Shown here one piece after another: positions 7,830 to 16,709 of a DNA stretch of 64,000 nt. Source of the DNA: CBFDBF01 sp050304615 (lineage in GTDB: Bacteria; Pseudomonadota; Gammaproteobacteria; Chromatiales; Chromatiaceae); assembly GCA_050304615.1 (NCBI GenBank), contig JBNLDW010000012.1:186001-250000 (forward strand), written 5' to 3'. The notes below the pieces were generated by a model. It did no database searches. It was not told where the DNA came from and saw only the letters and a list, made by a program, of their open reading frames with translations. The position numbers and the translations under genes are program-made. Each line of letters starts with the position of its first letter. Within the stretch, counting starts at the first letter, position 1.

Positions 7830-9314
7830 TTATTTGATCAGTGACCCCAGAATCCCTCGTACAATCTTGCGGCCCAGTGTAGTGCCTACCGTACGCGCTA
7901 CGCTCTTGACCAGGGCCTCTCCAACCCCCTGACGCCTAGAATTTCCACCCCAAAAACTACCGCCAGAGGATTTCTTCTCCTTCTTCTCCCGCTCCTCGCG
8001 CGCCTTCTCTGCCGCCTCTTCTTTGGCCTCCTCGGCCACCCTCTTCTTTAGCAGCTCAAAGGCCGACTCACGGTCAACCATCTCATCATAACGCCCCTTC
8101 AAGGGTGAACGACCAAATGTCTCATTACGCTCAACAGCAGTTAGTGGGCCAATACGGGACTCTGGTGGCCGAATAAGGATCCGCTCCACCGGGGTTGGAC
8201 TACCCTTTAGATCAAGTACCGATACTAGCGCCTCACCGGTACCAAGTTCTGATATAACCGTCTCAGTATCCAACTCAGGATTCTGGCGGAATGTTTCGGC
8301 CGCAGCCTTGACTGCCTTCTTGTCCCGGGGAGTAAAGGCACGCAGGGCATGCTGTACCCGTAATCCCAACTGCCCCAGGATATCATTTGGTATATCGAGT
8401 GGATTCTGAGTGACAAAAAAGACCCCGACACCCTTTGAGCGAATGAGTCTTACTACCTGTTCTATCTTGTCCAACAAGGCACGCGGGGCACGATCAAACA
8501 GCAGATGCGCCTCATCAAAGAAGATCACCAACTTCGGCTTCTCTGGATCACCAACCTCCGGCAGTTGCTCGAACAGTTCGGCCAATAGCCATAGTAGAAA
8601 AGTTGCATAGAGCCGCGGTGACTGATTGATCAGATCAGTAACATCCAGCAAACTGATGACACCACGACCAGAAAAGTCGGTAATCATCAAATCATCCAGC
8701 CGTAATGCAGGCTCACCAAAAAAGTTCTCCGCCCCCTCCTCTTCCAACACAAGAAAACGGCGCTGAATAGCTCCAATACTGGCCTGAGTGATATTGCCAT
8801 ACTCGGTGGATAGCTCACTGGCATTGTCCCCCATCCAGTGCAGCATGCTACGCAGATCTTTGAGATCAAGCAGTAGTAGGCCATCGTCATCGGCAAGCTT
8901 GAAAGCACTGTAGAGGACTCCTGTCTGGGTATCGTTCAGCTCTAGCAGACTAGAGAGCAGCAGAGGTCCCATATCGGAAATAGTAGTGCGTACCGGATGC
9001 CCCTTCTTGCCAAACAGATCCCAGAACAGGGTAGGACTCGGTTGAGTGGTAAAACTATCTATTCCAATGGTCTGAAGACGTGAGCTGATCTTATCGTTCT
9101 CGCTGCCAGCCTGGGCCAGTCCAGAGAGATCACCCTTCACGTCGGCCAGGAAGACCGGCACCCCGATACTGGAAAAATTCTCAGCCAATACCTGCAGGGA
9201 TACAGTCTTGCCGGTACCGGTAGCCCCGGCGATCAGGCCGTGACGATTTGCAGTACTGGCCGGCAGTACCACCTGGTTCTTACCATTACCTCCAATCAGG
9301 ATATCGATACTCAT
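7830..9314 (-). CDS. HerA-like ATPase, DUF853 (YjgR-type) family
   Basis: 494-residue P-loop ATPase of the DUF853/HerA-FtsK clade. Walker A is GATGTGKT with Lys36; FLADVKGDLSGLA follows, and Walker B is KLVIFFDEAHLLFD. The C-terminal third is low complexity, with an Ala/Glu/Lys-rich helix and a Gly/Ser segment before the end. The start is the ATG at 9314, which overlaps the mscS stop as ATGA; a longer frame upstream is only the shadow of mscS. The overlap means translational coupling with the mechanosensitive channel. Relatives are often called helicases, but the cellular role of the family is not established and DNA translocation is only inferred. Confidence 0.9.
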   Translation of the reverse strand: MSIDILIGGNGKNQVVLPASTANRHGLIAGATGTGKTVSLQVLAENFSSIGVPVFLADVKGDLSGLAQAGSENDKISSRLQTIGIDSFTTQPSPTLFWDLFGKKGHPVRTTISDMGPLLLSSLLELNDTQTGVLYSAFKLADDDGLLLLDLKDLRSMLHWMGDNASELSTEYGNITQASIGAIQRRFLVLEEEGAENFFGEPALRLDDLMITDFSGRGVISLLDVTDLINQSPRLYATFLLWLLAELFEQLPEVGDPEKPKLVIFFDEAHLLFDRAPRALLDKIEQVVRLIRSKGVGVFFVTQNPLDIPNDILGQLGLRVQHALRAFTPRDKKAVKAAAETFRQNPELDTETVISELGTGEALVSVLDLKGSPTPVERILIRPPESRIGPLTAVERNETFGRSPLKGRYDEMVDRESAFELLKKRVAEEAKEEAAEKAREEREKKEKKSSGGSFWGGNSRRQGVGEALVKSVARTVGTTLGRKIVRGILGSLIK

Positions 9315-10375
9315 GCTGGTGTGGCCTCTATGTTGTATAGAGTCTGGGTAGGAAAGGCAAACTCTAGACCGTTCTGGTTGAACTGAGTCAGAATGGCCAT
9401 GCTGATCTCGCTCTGGGTAGCAGCAATATCTGAACCCTTGCAAATATAGTAGGCAAACATGATGTTGAGGGCAAAATCCCCAAACCCATCAAATGAGATA
9501 ATCGTCTTATCTTCGGTGTTTTCACTACCATCATTGATCGCCTTCAGCAGATCCATAGCCTGCTGCATTTGTTCCGGCTTGGTGTCATAGGTCAGCCCCA
9601 GATTTAGTACAACCTTCCGTGATGGCTCGCTGGAGATATTCTCCACCGGTGTATCAGCACAGTGGGAATTAGGAATGGTGACAATACGCCCTGCTAATGT
9701 ACGTAGACGTATACTGCGGATTCCTATCTCCTCCACCGCGCCATCAAAACCAGCCACTACAATCCTATCACCGACACGGAATGGCTTGTCAGTAAATATG
9801 GTGACACCTCCAAACATATTGGAGACGGTATCCTTGGCCGCCATAGCTAGGGCCAAACCACCGATACCAAGCCCTGCCAGCAGCGCGCCAACATCGTAAC
9901 CGGCGTTGTCGAGTCCGATTACAAATGCCATGGTCCAGATGGTTAGCCGTACCATCTTACGCAATACCGGCATCAACTGATCGTCCAGGTCATTATCACT
10001 GCGTTCCACCAAAGGCATCAAATACTCCTGGTAGATCGCATCAAACAGCCGACTCAACATCCAGGCGACCAGCAGGGCAAAGATCATGTTGTAAGCACCA
10101 CTGATGGCACCGGTGAGAGTATCCGGCAGGGTCAGTCTATTCAGGGCGAACCAGATACCGCTAACGACGATAAAGAATACCGCCGGCTTCTCAACCATAT
10201 CGATGATTATGTCATCGAGTCGGCTTTCGGTGCGGCTACTGAAGGCGGTGACCACCTTGGAGAAGATCCAGTAGGCCAGCTTCCCCAGAATTACCGCACC
10301 CGCTATGATGCTGAGTGATATTAGCCAGGCCTGTACGCTATTGCCGTAGTATGTCTGTTGCAGCAGTTCAGTCAT
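9311..10375 (-). CDS. MscS-family small-conductance mechanosensitive channel
   Basis: 354-residue inner-membrane channel that releases solutes on hypo-osmotic shock. The N-terminal half has about four hydrophobic segments; the pore helix and beta domain are seen in the Gly/Ala-rich stretch VGALLAGLGIGGLALAMAAKDT, followed by NMFGGVTIFTDKPFRVGD and TIPNS, the hallmark of the MscS core. The start is taken at the ATG at 10375, with AAGGTG 6 nt upstream; an in-frame extension to 10459 lacks an RBS. The stop overlaps the start of the HerA-like gene. Two transmembrane segments more than E. coli MscS place it with the YbdG/YnaI-like branches. Confidence 0.93.
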   Translation of the reverse strand: MTELLQQTYYGNSVQAWLISLSIIAGAVILGKLAYWIFSKVVTAFSSRTESRLDDIIIDMVEKPAVFFIVVSGIWFALNRLTLPDTLTGAISGAYNMIFALLVAWMLSRLFDAIYQEYLMPLVERSDNDLDDQLMPVLRKMVRLTIWTMAFVIGLDNAGYDVGALLAGLGIGGLALAMAAKDTVSNMFGGVTIFTDKPFRVGDRIVVAGFDGAVEEIGIRSIRLRTLAGRIVTIPNSHCADTPVENISSEPSRKVVLNLGLTYDTKPEQMQQAMDLLKAINDGSENTEDKTIISFDGFGDFALNIMFAYYICKGSDIAATQSEISMAILTQFNQNGLEFAFPTQTLYNIEATPA

Positions 10376-10501
10376 GGTTTCACCTTGTGGTTGTTGCGCG
10401 CAGGCATGGATAAACCTGCCTCTATTCAGAATATAGTTATCTGGCACAACATAACACAAAGTAGGGGACTAATTCGACAGTAAGCGCAGCTGCTAGCCCG
10501 C

Positions 10502-10529
10502 ATATTGCCCCATCCTATTGGCGCAATAT
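10502..10529. repeat. Hairpin 3' of the copper-receptor gene
   Basis: ATATTGC at 10502-10508 pairs with 10523-10529 around a 14-nt loop. Read on the plus strand it has ATTGC, CCATCCTA and GCAAT in the same order as the minus strand of the hairpin after nfo at 3314-3352. It lies 27 bp beyond the stop of the receptor gene and may serve as its 3' end. No T-run follows. Confidence 0.5.
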
Positions 10530-10555
10530 ACGGACTAGGATCCATGTTGTTGAGG

Positions 10556-12625
10556 TTAGAATTTGGCGTTCATACTTACCCAAAAAGAGCGTCCCGGCTC
10601 ATCTACCTGGGACCCTGCATCGATAGAACTAGCTTTGTTCAGGTGCTGGGCATAATCCTTGTCGAACAGGTTTTTCACTCCAACCTCTATCTGCCACTGC
10701 TTCTTTATCTTGTAGCCGGCGTGTAGATTAAGGACTCCCCAACCGGGAGTCTTCTCGCTATCCAAACCACTGCCTGTGGCCGTATTATCATCTACCCTGG
10801 TCTGTTTAGCGGCAGCCCTTACAACACCACCGGCACTCCACGGGCCATTTGTATAATCCAGGCTGACACTCCCTTCAAGAGGCGGAATCTGGGCTATAGG
10901 ACGATGGTCGCTCTTGTTTTGGGCATGTGTATAAGCGAGAGCAAACCCGGCACTCCAGTTCCCCCAACGCTGGCCAATCTCAAATTCAAGGCCGTACAGC
11001 TCTGCATCGATATTACGATAGATCACCGCACTGTCAGCCAGCAGGATCGAGTCCTGCCCATGGGCGCGGTCATAGAGTATAAAGTCGTCCACGTCATTGT
11101 AATAGATGGAACTGGAGATATTCATATCAGCTGTCTCGGATACTACTCCAAGCTCCAGCTGGTGATGCTTTTCTGGATCCAGATCGGGATTACCGACCCA
11201 GCGCATATTGGCCGTTCCAACCCACTTTGCCATATAACGCTCGGTAGAATCGGCAGTGCGCACACTGCGACTGGCCGATACGTATAGATAGGCTGGAATG
11301 TCTGTAAGTGAGTGTTTCAACCGAATGAAACCGCCGACATTGTTCTCAGTATGATCATCTGCGGTGGTTCCGTAGTAGGCCAGGAACATCTGATTTGGAG
11401 TACTAGTTGGCATGAAACCAGGCGCATCAGGGTTACCCAGACTGGCCTTGACCCGATCATAGCGCAGGCCCATATCGAGCCGGTCAGTGTCTGTTAGTTC
11501 GTTGCTGTATTCGGCAAACAGACCGGTCTGCTTGAGCCTGGCATCGGCCCACATGTGAGACATGACTCTATTGGCAGTGTCGTTGTTGAGGATCGCCTCA
11601 CGCTCGTTATCCTGATGATCTACACCAATAGTTAAAGTAGAGTCTGGAGTAAGCTCAATGTCTCCCATCAGCCTTCCGCCCCAGGTATCAGACTCCGTAG
11701 GTGTGCGCATCAAAGCCCCTGTTGCTGTACGCAGTGTATAATTATCCATCAGATGGTCCACACTGCTACTGTAGAGCTCTGCCTTGATGGCACTAAAAGG
11801 GCCTATGGCCGCCTCCCGCTCAAATTTAATGCGATACGTATCGCTGTCAGACATAGGTGCATCCATCATGGCACCAGCATAGAGAACATTGTCCTCCCGG
11901 TTTGCCTCGACGCTGAACTGAATGAGGGTATCAACATCCGGGGTTATGCCGAACATCACATTGGCGCCCTTTTTTCGATAGGAGGTGCGCACCTCATTAC
12001 CATCACCATCCTCGTAGTTATTGGCCTCACCATAGTGTATGTTGCCCCGGATAAAACCGATATTGTTGCCTGCGGCAAGATCGGCAAAGGTCTGGTGACC
12101 ATCCGGATTGCTGTCGTAGCTGTATCCTAGCTCGGCCTTCATTGTCTCACCTTCAGCAAAGGTGGGGGGATTCCGCTCCAGCAATACAGAGCCACCACTA
12201 CCACCGCCACCATACTTTACGGTCTGAGAACCCTTGACTACGGTAACTGTGTCATAGCTATGGATAGGTGCATAGGCCGTTGGCGGATCCATGCGGTTGG
12301 GGCAGCCACCATGGATATATGCACCATCAAGCAGGATATTAAGACGAGTTTGACTCTGACCACGGATCACCGGATCGATACCATGCCCACCCATGCGCAC
12401 TCCAGAAACACCGGTAACATTACGCAGTAGATCACCACCATCCGACGCCGGGCCTTTCTGTACCGTATGTGGTGGCACGTAGGTCTTGCCCTCAGGTTCA
12501 CTCAGTGGCACCGATTCGACCAGTATCACTGGCAGTGTTCCCGACTCCTCTGCCTGTACACTGCTGGCACCAATAATGACACTGCTCAGTGCTGTACCAC
12601 CCGCTAGAATCAACGCTTTTTTCAT
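10556..12625 (-). CDS. TonB-dependent copper receptor (OprC/NosA type)
   Basis: 689-residue outer-membrane receptor. The start at 12625 gives a signal peptide ending SSVQA-EE near residue 25; the frame reads further upstream but without a signal peptide. The plug domain contains the motif HGGCPNRMDPPTAYAP, followed by YDTVTVVKGSQTV and GGGGSGGSVLLERNPP, which is characteristic of the TonB-copper family (TIGR01778; OprC, NosA). The barrel ends with an aromatic FWVSMNAKF, the outer-membrane terminal signature. Copper or a copper chelate as ligand is inferred from the family. It diverges from a tonB gene, which would supply its energy, with a palindrome in the shared 181-bp promoter region. Confidence 0.9.
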   Translation of the reverse strand: MKKALILAGGTALSSVIIGASSVQAEESGTLPVILVESVPLSEPEGKTYVPPHTVQKGPASDGGDLLRNVTGVSGVRMGGHGIDPVIRGQSQTRLNILLDGAYIHGGCPNRMDPPTAYAPIHSYDTVTVVKGSQTVKYGGGGSGGSVLLERNPPTFAEGETMKAELGYSYDSNPDGHQTFADLAAGNNIGFIRGNIHYGEANNYEDGDGNEVRTSYRKKGANVMFGITPDVDTLIQFSVEANREDNVLYAGAMMDAPMSDSDTYRIKFEREAAIGPFSAIKAELYSSSVDHLMDNYTLRTATGALMRTPTESDTWGGRLMGDIELTPDSTLTIGVDHQDNEREAILNNDTANRVMSHMWADARLKQTGLFAEYSNELTDTDRLDMGLRYDRVKASLGNPDAPGFMPTSTPNQMFLAYYGTTADDHTENNVGGFIRLKHSLTDIPAYLYVSASRSVRTADSTERYMAKWVGTANMRWVGNPDLDPEKHHQLELGVVSETADMNISSSIYYNDVDDFILYDRAHGQDSILLADSAVIYRNIDAELYGLEFEIGQRWGNWSAGFALAYTHAQNKSDHRPIAQIPPLEGSVSLDYTNGPWSAGGVVRAAAKQTRVDDNTATGSGLDSEKTPGWGVLNLHAGYKIKKQWQIEVGVKNLFDKDYAQHLNKASSIDAGSQVDEPGRSFWVSMNAKF

Positions 12626-12701
12626 AATCCCTATCCCCAATATTATAGTTTTACGCGATTCTACACTGGGTATACATGGCGCTACATACCCCACTGGCGG
12701 T

Positions 12702-12736
12702 ATGTTATATGCCACACCTGCTGTGTCACATAACAT
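12702..12736. promoter_or_regulatory. 35-bp imperfect palindrome in the receptor/tonB divergent promoter
   Basis: ATGTTAT at 12702-12708 and ATAACAT at 12730-12736 are exact complements, and inner TG-CACA and TGTG-CA blocks continue the symmetry with two mismatched positions. The centre is near 12719, between the starts of the two divergent genes at 12625 and 12807. Its size and position fit an operator for a dimeric regulator controlling both genes. It does not match the Fur box or the CueR consensus that I know. Confidence 0.5.
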
Positions 12737-12806
12737 GGTTATTTCTGCGTTTTTTTCTGCAATAATAGTATGCCCAACGGTGTATGGATCGGACGATATT
12801 GACATA

Positions 12807-13493
12807 ATGAACGGATATTTCATGCCATCTAGTGCAGACGCCCGTGCTCTTCGCATAATCAATGAAGAGTTTGTGGGTGGTAGCGGCTCCAGATCTTACC
12901 TGCTCACCATAACGTTCTCTATTATTGTCCATGCTGCACTGCTTATTACAATCGCCGATCCACGCATAGATATCGCTGGAATAACCGACAGAGAGCCAAT
13001 AAACAAAAATATCAGTATCAGTTTTCAGCGACCTGCCCCACCACAGGTCACCCAGCAAGCGACTCCAAAGCCTAGGGTAATACCAACGTCTGAGCCGCTA
13101 CCCAAGCCAGAACCAAAACCACAGATAGAGCCTAAGCCGACACCACCTCGTCCCGAAGTATCAGAGTCACAAGAAGTAGGTCAGGCACTCATGGCCTCCG
13201 ACGCCAGGAAACAGGAGTTGCAGAGTTACCTCTCCCAGATAATGGCAAGGATTGAACGCAATAAGCACTACCCAAGAATGGCCAGACGACGCGGTACGGA
13301 AGGGTCTATACAGGTCCATTTCAAGGTGCTAGATGATGGCAGTATCAGTACCCTTCAGCTGCATGGTGGCCACATGCTGCTCTCTTCGGCCGCACGCGCT
13401 GCAATCAAAAAATCGATCCCTCTACCATCCCCGCCGAGCAGCGTGCCTACGCCATACGATGTTGCCTTTACCATGCGGTTTGAGCTGGACTGA
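12807..13493 (+). CDS. tonB: TonB family energy-transducing protein
   Basis: About 228 residues with the TonB layout: a cytoplasmic N-terminus, one membrane anchor (YLLTITFSIIVHAALLITIA), a periplasmic Pro/Glu/Lys-rich spacer (PKPRVIPTSEPLPKPEPKP and following), and a C-terminal TonB domain with YPRMARRRGTEGSIQVHFKVLDDGS. The C-terminal domain contacts the TonB box of receptors. Start codons at 12807 and 12822 are both possible and neither has a good RBS; the longer frame to 12486 overlaps the divergent receptor gene and is rejected. No exbB or exbD is nearby, so it must use partners encoded elsewhere. Pairing with the copper receptor is inferred from divergent adjacency. Confidence 0.88.
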   Translation: MNGYFMPSSADARALRIINEEFVGGSGSRSYLLTITFSIIVHAALLITIADPRIDIAGITDREPINKNISISFQRPAPPQVTQQATPKPRVIPTSEPLPKPEPKPQIEPKPTPPRPEVSESQEVGQALMASDARKQELQSYLSQIMARIERNKHYPRMARRRGTEGSIQVHFKVLDDGSISTLQLHGGHMLLSSAARAAIKKSIPLPSPPSSVPTPYDVAFTMRFELD

Positions 13494-14008
13494 GCCATTC
13501 GCCGCTCTCACTTCAGAATCGCCTTCGGCGTTCCCCTAGAAACCCTTCGGGTATCATGATGGATTCTCTAACCCTGCTACGCAGCGTTCTGGTCACATAA
13601 AGTATTTCCTGAACTCACTGTAGAATCTTCTAACGAAGCTTCATGCAGTACTAGCTAGCCTGACGCTCGCGTCGCACAGCTCGTTCTGGTCGCGCACATG
13701 GCCCAAGCCACACTCTCGACCTTCGGTCTCAACTTGTCTCTGTACTCTGCTACATCCTGTCCATAAATAGCAGATTTATCACAATCTGATATTCCCCTTT
13801 TGCCCACTATCTTTTAGAATTAACTATGCTTAACAGTGCTGCCGTACCACTCCCAATGTAGGCGGGTCTTTGCCGGAAAAGGTGGCTTTTTTTTATCTTC
13901 ATTATTTGAATGAAATATTATCTATAACATACTGTTTTACATATCATTATTTCAATCATCTGCAGCTATCAAGTGCAGATATCTACCCACAGGATAAAGG
14001 TAATAACG
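13494..14008. other. 515-bp intergenic region between tonB and ppdK, no gene seen
   Basis: No frame with a ribosome binding site or recognisable product. Near the tonB end there is a small CGCC-TTC-GGCG stem (13520-13530). A run of eight Ts (about 13887-13894) follows a weak GC-rich stem and could end transcription. The last 130 bp are A/T-rich and probably contain the ppdK promoter and leader; AAAGG at 13996-14000 is the ppdK ribosome binding site. Confidence 0.5.
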
Positions 14009-16645
14009 ATGAAATCCAGCAAACGTGTTCACTACTTTGGCAAGACCAAATCAGAAGGTACCAAAGAGATGAAGTCTCTGCTGGGTGGCAAGGGGGCAAA
14101 TCTGGCAGAGATGACCTCTATCGGCCTGCCAGTACCGCCGGGCTTCACCATAACTACCGAGACCTGTGCCGAGTACAACGATCTGGGAGGAAAACTGCCG
14201 GATGGTCTGTTTGATGAGATCAAAGAGTACATGCAGATAGTTGAGGCAGAGACAGGCAAGCGGTTTGGCTCCGAGGATGATCCTCTGCTGGTCTCAGTAC
14301 GTAGTGGCGCCGCGGTGAGTATGCCGGGCATGATGGATACGGTCCTCAACCTTGGTCTTACCGACCAGGCCATGGATGGTTTGGCCAATATCTCTGGCAA
14401 TCGCCGCTTTGCCCTGGATGCCTATCGCCGCCTGATCAATATGTTTGGCGATGTGGTAATGGAGGTCCCCCATGATTCTTTCGAACAGGAGTTTGACCGG
14501 ATCAAGCACAAATACAACGTTACCAAGGATACCGACCTTAACATAGAAGGCCTCACGGAACTGATTGAGGCATACAAGGGTGTATATAAAAAACATACCG
14601 GCGAGGAGTTTCCGCAGGATCCATACAAGCAATTGGAAAAGTCTATAGAGGCGGTATTTAAAAGCTGGAATATCCCCCGTGCAGTGCGTTATCGCGAGAT
14701 CAACGAGATTACCGGGCTACGTGGTACCGCAGTAAATGTGCAAACCATGGTGTTCGGTAATATGGGAGATGACTCTGGTACAGGTGTCGCCTTTACCCGC
14801 GACCCTTCTACCGGCAATGATAAGTTCTTTGGTGAATTTCTGATCAATGCCCAGGGTGAAGATGTGGTAGCGGGTATCCGCACCCCTCAAAACGTGGACG
14901 AGATGGTCGAGTGGCGTCCTGAAATCTATGAACAGCTGCTGGATATAAAGCGTATCCTCGAGACCCATTACAAGGAAATGCAGGATATTGAATACACCAT
15001 AGAAAAAGGCACGCTTTTCCTGCTGCAGACTCGTACCGGCAAACGCACCGGACGTGCAGCGGTAAAGATTGCCGTGGATATGGTGGTAGATAGCCTTATA
15101 ACTGAGCGCGAGGCACTGCTACGAGTCCCAGCAAACGATCTCAACCAGTTACTACTGCCCACCTTTAAGGCCTCTGCCAAGCGTGACACCCTGACCGTGG
15201 GCCTGCCAGCATCGCCGGGTGCGTCCTCTGGCAAGATCGCCTTCTCCGCAGATGAGGCGGTAGATCGCTCCCACGAGGGTGAATCTATCATCCTGGTGCG
15301 CAAAGATACCAGCCCGGAAGATGTAAGCGGCATGCACGCCGCTGCCGGCATTCTCACCTCTACCGGAGGCATGACCAGCCATGCGGCTGTAGTAGCCCGC
15401 GGTTGGGGTAAGTGCTGTATTGCTGGTGCTGGTGAAGTGGTAATAGATGAACAAAATCGCACCGTTACCATCAATGGTCGTACCTTCAGTGATCAGGATG
15501 TCATCAGTATTGACGGCAGCTCAGGCGAGGTGATGGCGGGTGAAGTCGAACGAGAAGAGCCAGAGCTATCGGCAGAGTTTAAATCCCTGATGGAGTGGGC
15601 TGACGCCAACCGCACATTGCAGGTCTGGGCCAATGCTGACACCCCGGATGATGCCACCCGTGCCCGCGAATGGGGTGCACAGGGTATCGGTCTTTGTCGT
15701 ACTGAGCACATGTTTTTTGATGGTGACCGCATTACTGATATGCGCGAGATGATCCTGGCCGACAGCGAAGGTGATCGCAAGATCGGACTGGACAAACTGC
15801 TACCATACCAGCGTGCAGACTTCGAGGGGTTATTTACTGCCATGCAGGGTCTGCCTGTTACAGTACGCCTGCTTGATCCACCACTGCATGAATTCCTGCC
15901 GCATGAAGAGCAGCTGCAACAGGAACTCGCTGATCATCTTGGTGTTCCTCTGAAGAAAATAAAGGCGCGTGTCACCCAACTGCACGAAACCAATCCTATG
16001 CTGGGTCACCGTGGTTGCCGCCTATCGATCACCTACCCAGAAATACTTAAGATGCAGGTTACCGCCATCACCGAGGCAACTATTGAATGCAGAAAGAAAG
16101 GCATAGATGCACGCCCGGAGATAATGGTGCCTCTTGTTGGCACCTATAAAGAGCTCTCCCTGCTACGGCGTGAGATCAAAGAGACTATAGATGCTGTCGC
16201 ACAATCTATGGGATACAGCGAAGACCTAAACATACATATCGGGACCATGATAGAGATCCCACGCGCCGCCCTGACTGCTGACGAGGTAGCACAACATGCT
16301 GACTTCTTCAGCTTCGGTACCAATGACCTTACTCAGATGACCTTTGGCTATAGCCGTGATGACATCAACTCATTCCTGCCAAACTATATCCATCAGGAGA
16401 TCCTAGAGCGTGACCCTTTTCAATCACTCGATACCAGCGGTGTCGGTCAATTGGTAGAGATGGCCGTAACCAAAGGTCGCGGCGAAAAACATGATATGAA
16501 AATGGGTATCTGTGGCGAACATGGTGGTGATCCACTCTCTATTCAGTTCTGCCACGACATTGGACTGAACTACGTCTCCTGTTCGCCATTTCGCGTACCG
16601 ATTGCCCGACTTGCAGCAGCCCAGGCTGCGGTTATGAAGGAGTAG
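14009..16645 (+). CDS. ppdK: Pyruvate, phosphate dikinase
   Basis: Interconverts pyruvate + ATP + Pi with PEP + AMP + PPi, giving a reversible glycolytic/gluconeogenic step. 878 residues from the ATG at 14009 (AAAGG 8 nt upstream); an earlier in-frame start at 13973 lacks an RBS. The N-terminal ATP-grasp domain opens with GGKGANLAEM; the swivelling domain has the phosphorylated His458 in GGMTSHAAVVARGWG; the C-terminal TIM barrel has the catalytic Cys835 in GICGEHGGDP. Both positions match the Clostridium enzyme within a few residues. The threonine two residues before the histidine, target of the regulatory protein, is present. The downstream gene encodes that regulator. Confidence 0.97.
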   Translation: MKSSKRVHYFGKTKSEGTKEMKSLLGGKGANLAEMTSIGLPVPPGFTITTETCAEYNDLGGKLPDGLFDEIKEYMQIVEAETGKRFGSEDDPLLVSVRSGAAVSMPGMMDTVLNLGLTDQAMDGLANISGNRRFALDAYRRLINMFGDVVMEVPHDSFEQEFDRIKHKYNVTKDTDLNIEGLTELIEAYKGVYKKHTGEEFPQDPYKQLEKSIEAVFKSWNIPRAVRYREINEITGLRGTAVNVQTMVFGNMGDDSGTGVAFTRDPSTGNDKFFGEFLINAQGEDVVAGIRTPQNVDEMVEWRPEIYEQLLDIKRILETHYKEMQDIEYTIEKGTLFLLQTRTGKRTGRAAVKIAVDMVVDSLITEREALLRVPANDLNQLLLPTFKASAKRDTLTVGLPASPGASSGKIAFSADEAVDRSHEGESIILVRKDTSPEDVSGMHAAAGILTSTGGMTSHAAVVARGWGKCCIAGAGEVVIDEQNRTVTINGRTFSDQDVISIDGSSGEVMAGEVEREEPELSAEFKSLMEWADANRTLQVWANADTPDDATRAREWGAQGIGLCRTEHMFFDGDRITDMREMILADSEGDRKIGLDKLLPYQRADFEGLFTAMQGLPVTVRLLDPPLHEFLPHEEQLQQELADHLGVPLKKIKARVTQLHETNPMLGHRGCRLSITYPEILKMQVTAITEATIECRKKGIDARPEIMVPLVGTYKELSLLRREIKETIDAVAQSMGYSEDLNIHIGTMIEIPRAALTADEVAQHADFFSFGTNDLTQMTFGYSRDDINSFLPNYIHQEILERDPFQSLDTSGVGQLVEMAVTKGRGEKHDMKMGICGEHGGDPLSIQFCHDIGLNYVSCSPFRVPIARLAAAQAAVMKE

Positions 16646-16709
16646 TAACGCGGGATCGCTGCCAGCCTCTCCCACTTGTAGACCAGCATTCATACAAGGT
16701 GATATTGCT

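Noticed and set aside
12486..12806. Longer N-terminus for tonB
   Set aside because: It would overlap the divergent receptor gene and its promoter region and has no TonB-like features before the membrane anchor.
12726..13058. 110-codon minus-strand frame over tonB
   Set aside because: Shadow of tonB; no RBS or domain.
13494..14008. Possible riboswitch or small gene upstream of ppdK
   Set aside because: I looked for known riboswitch cores (c-di-GMP, TPP, cobalamin) by eye and saw none; no credible frame either.
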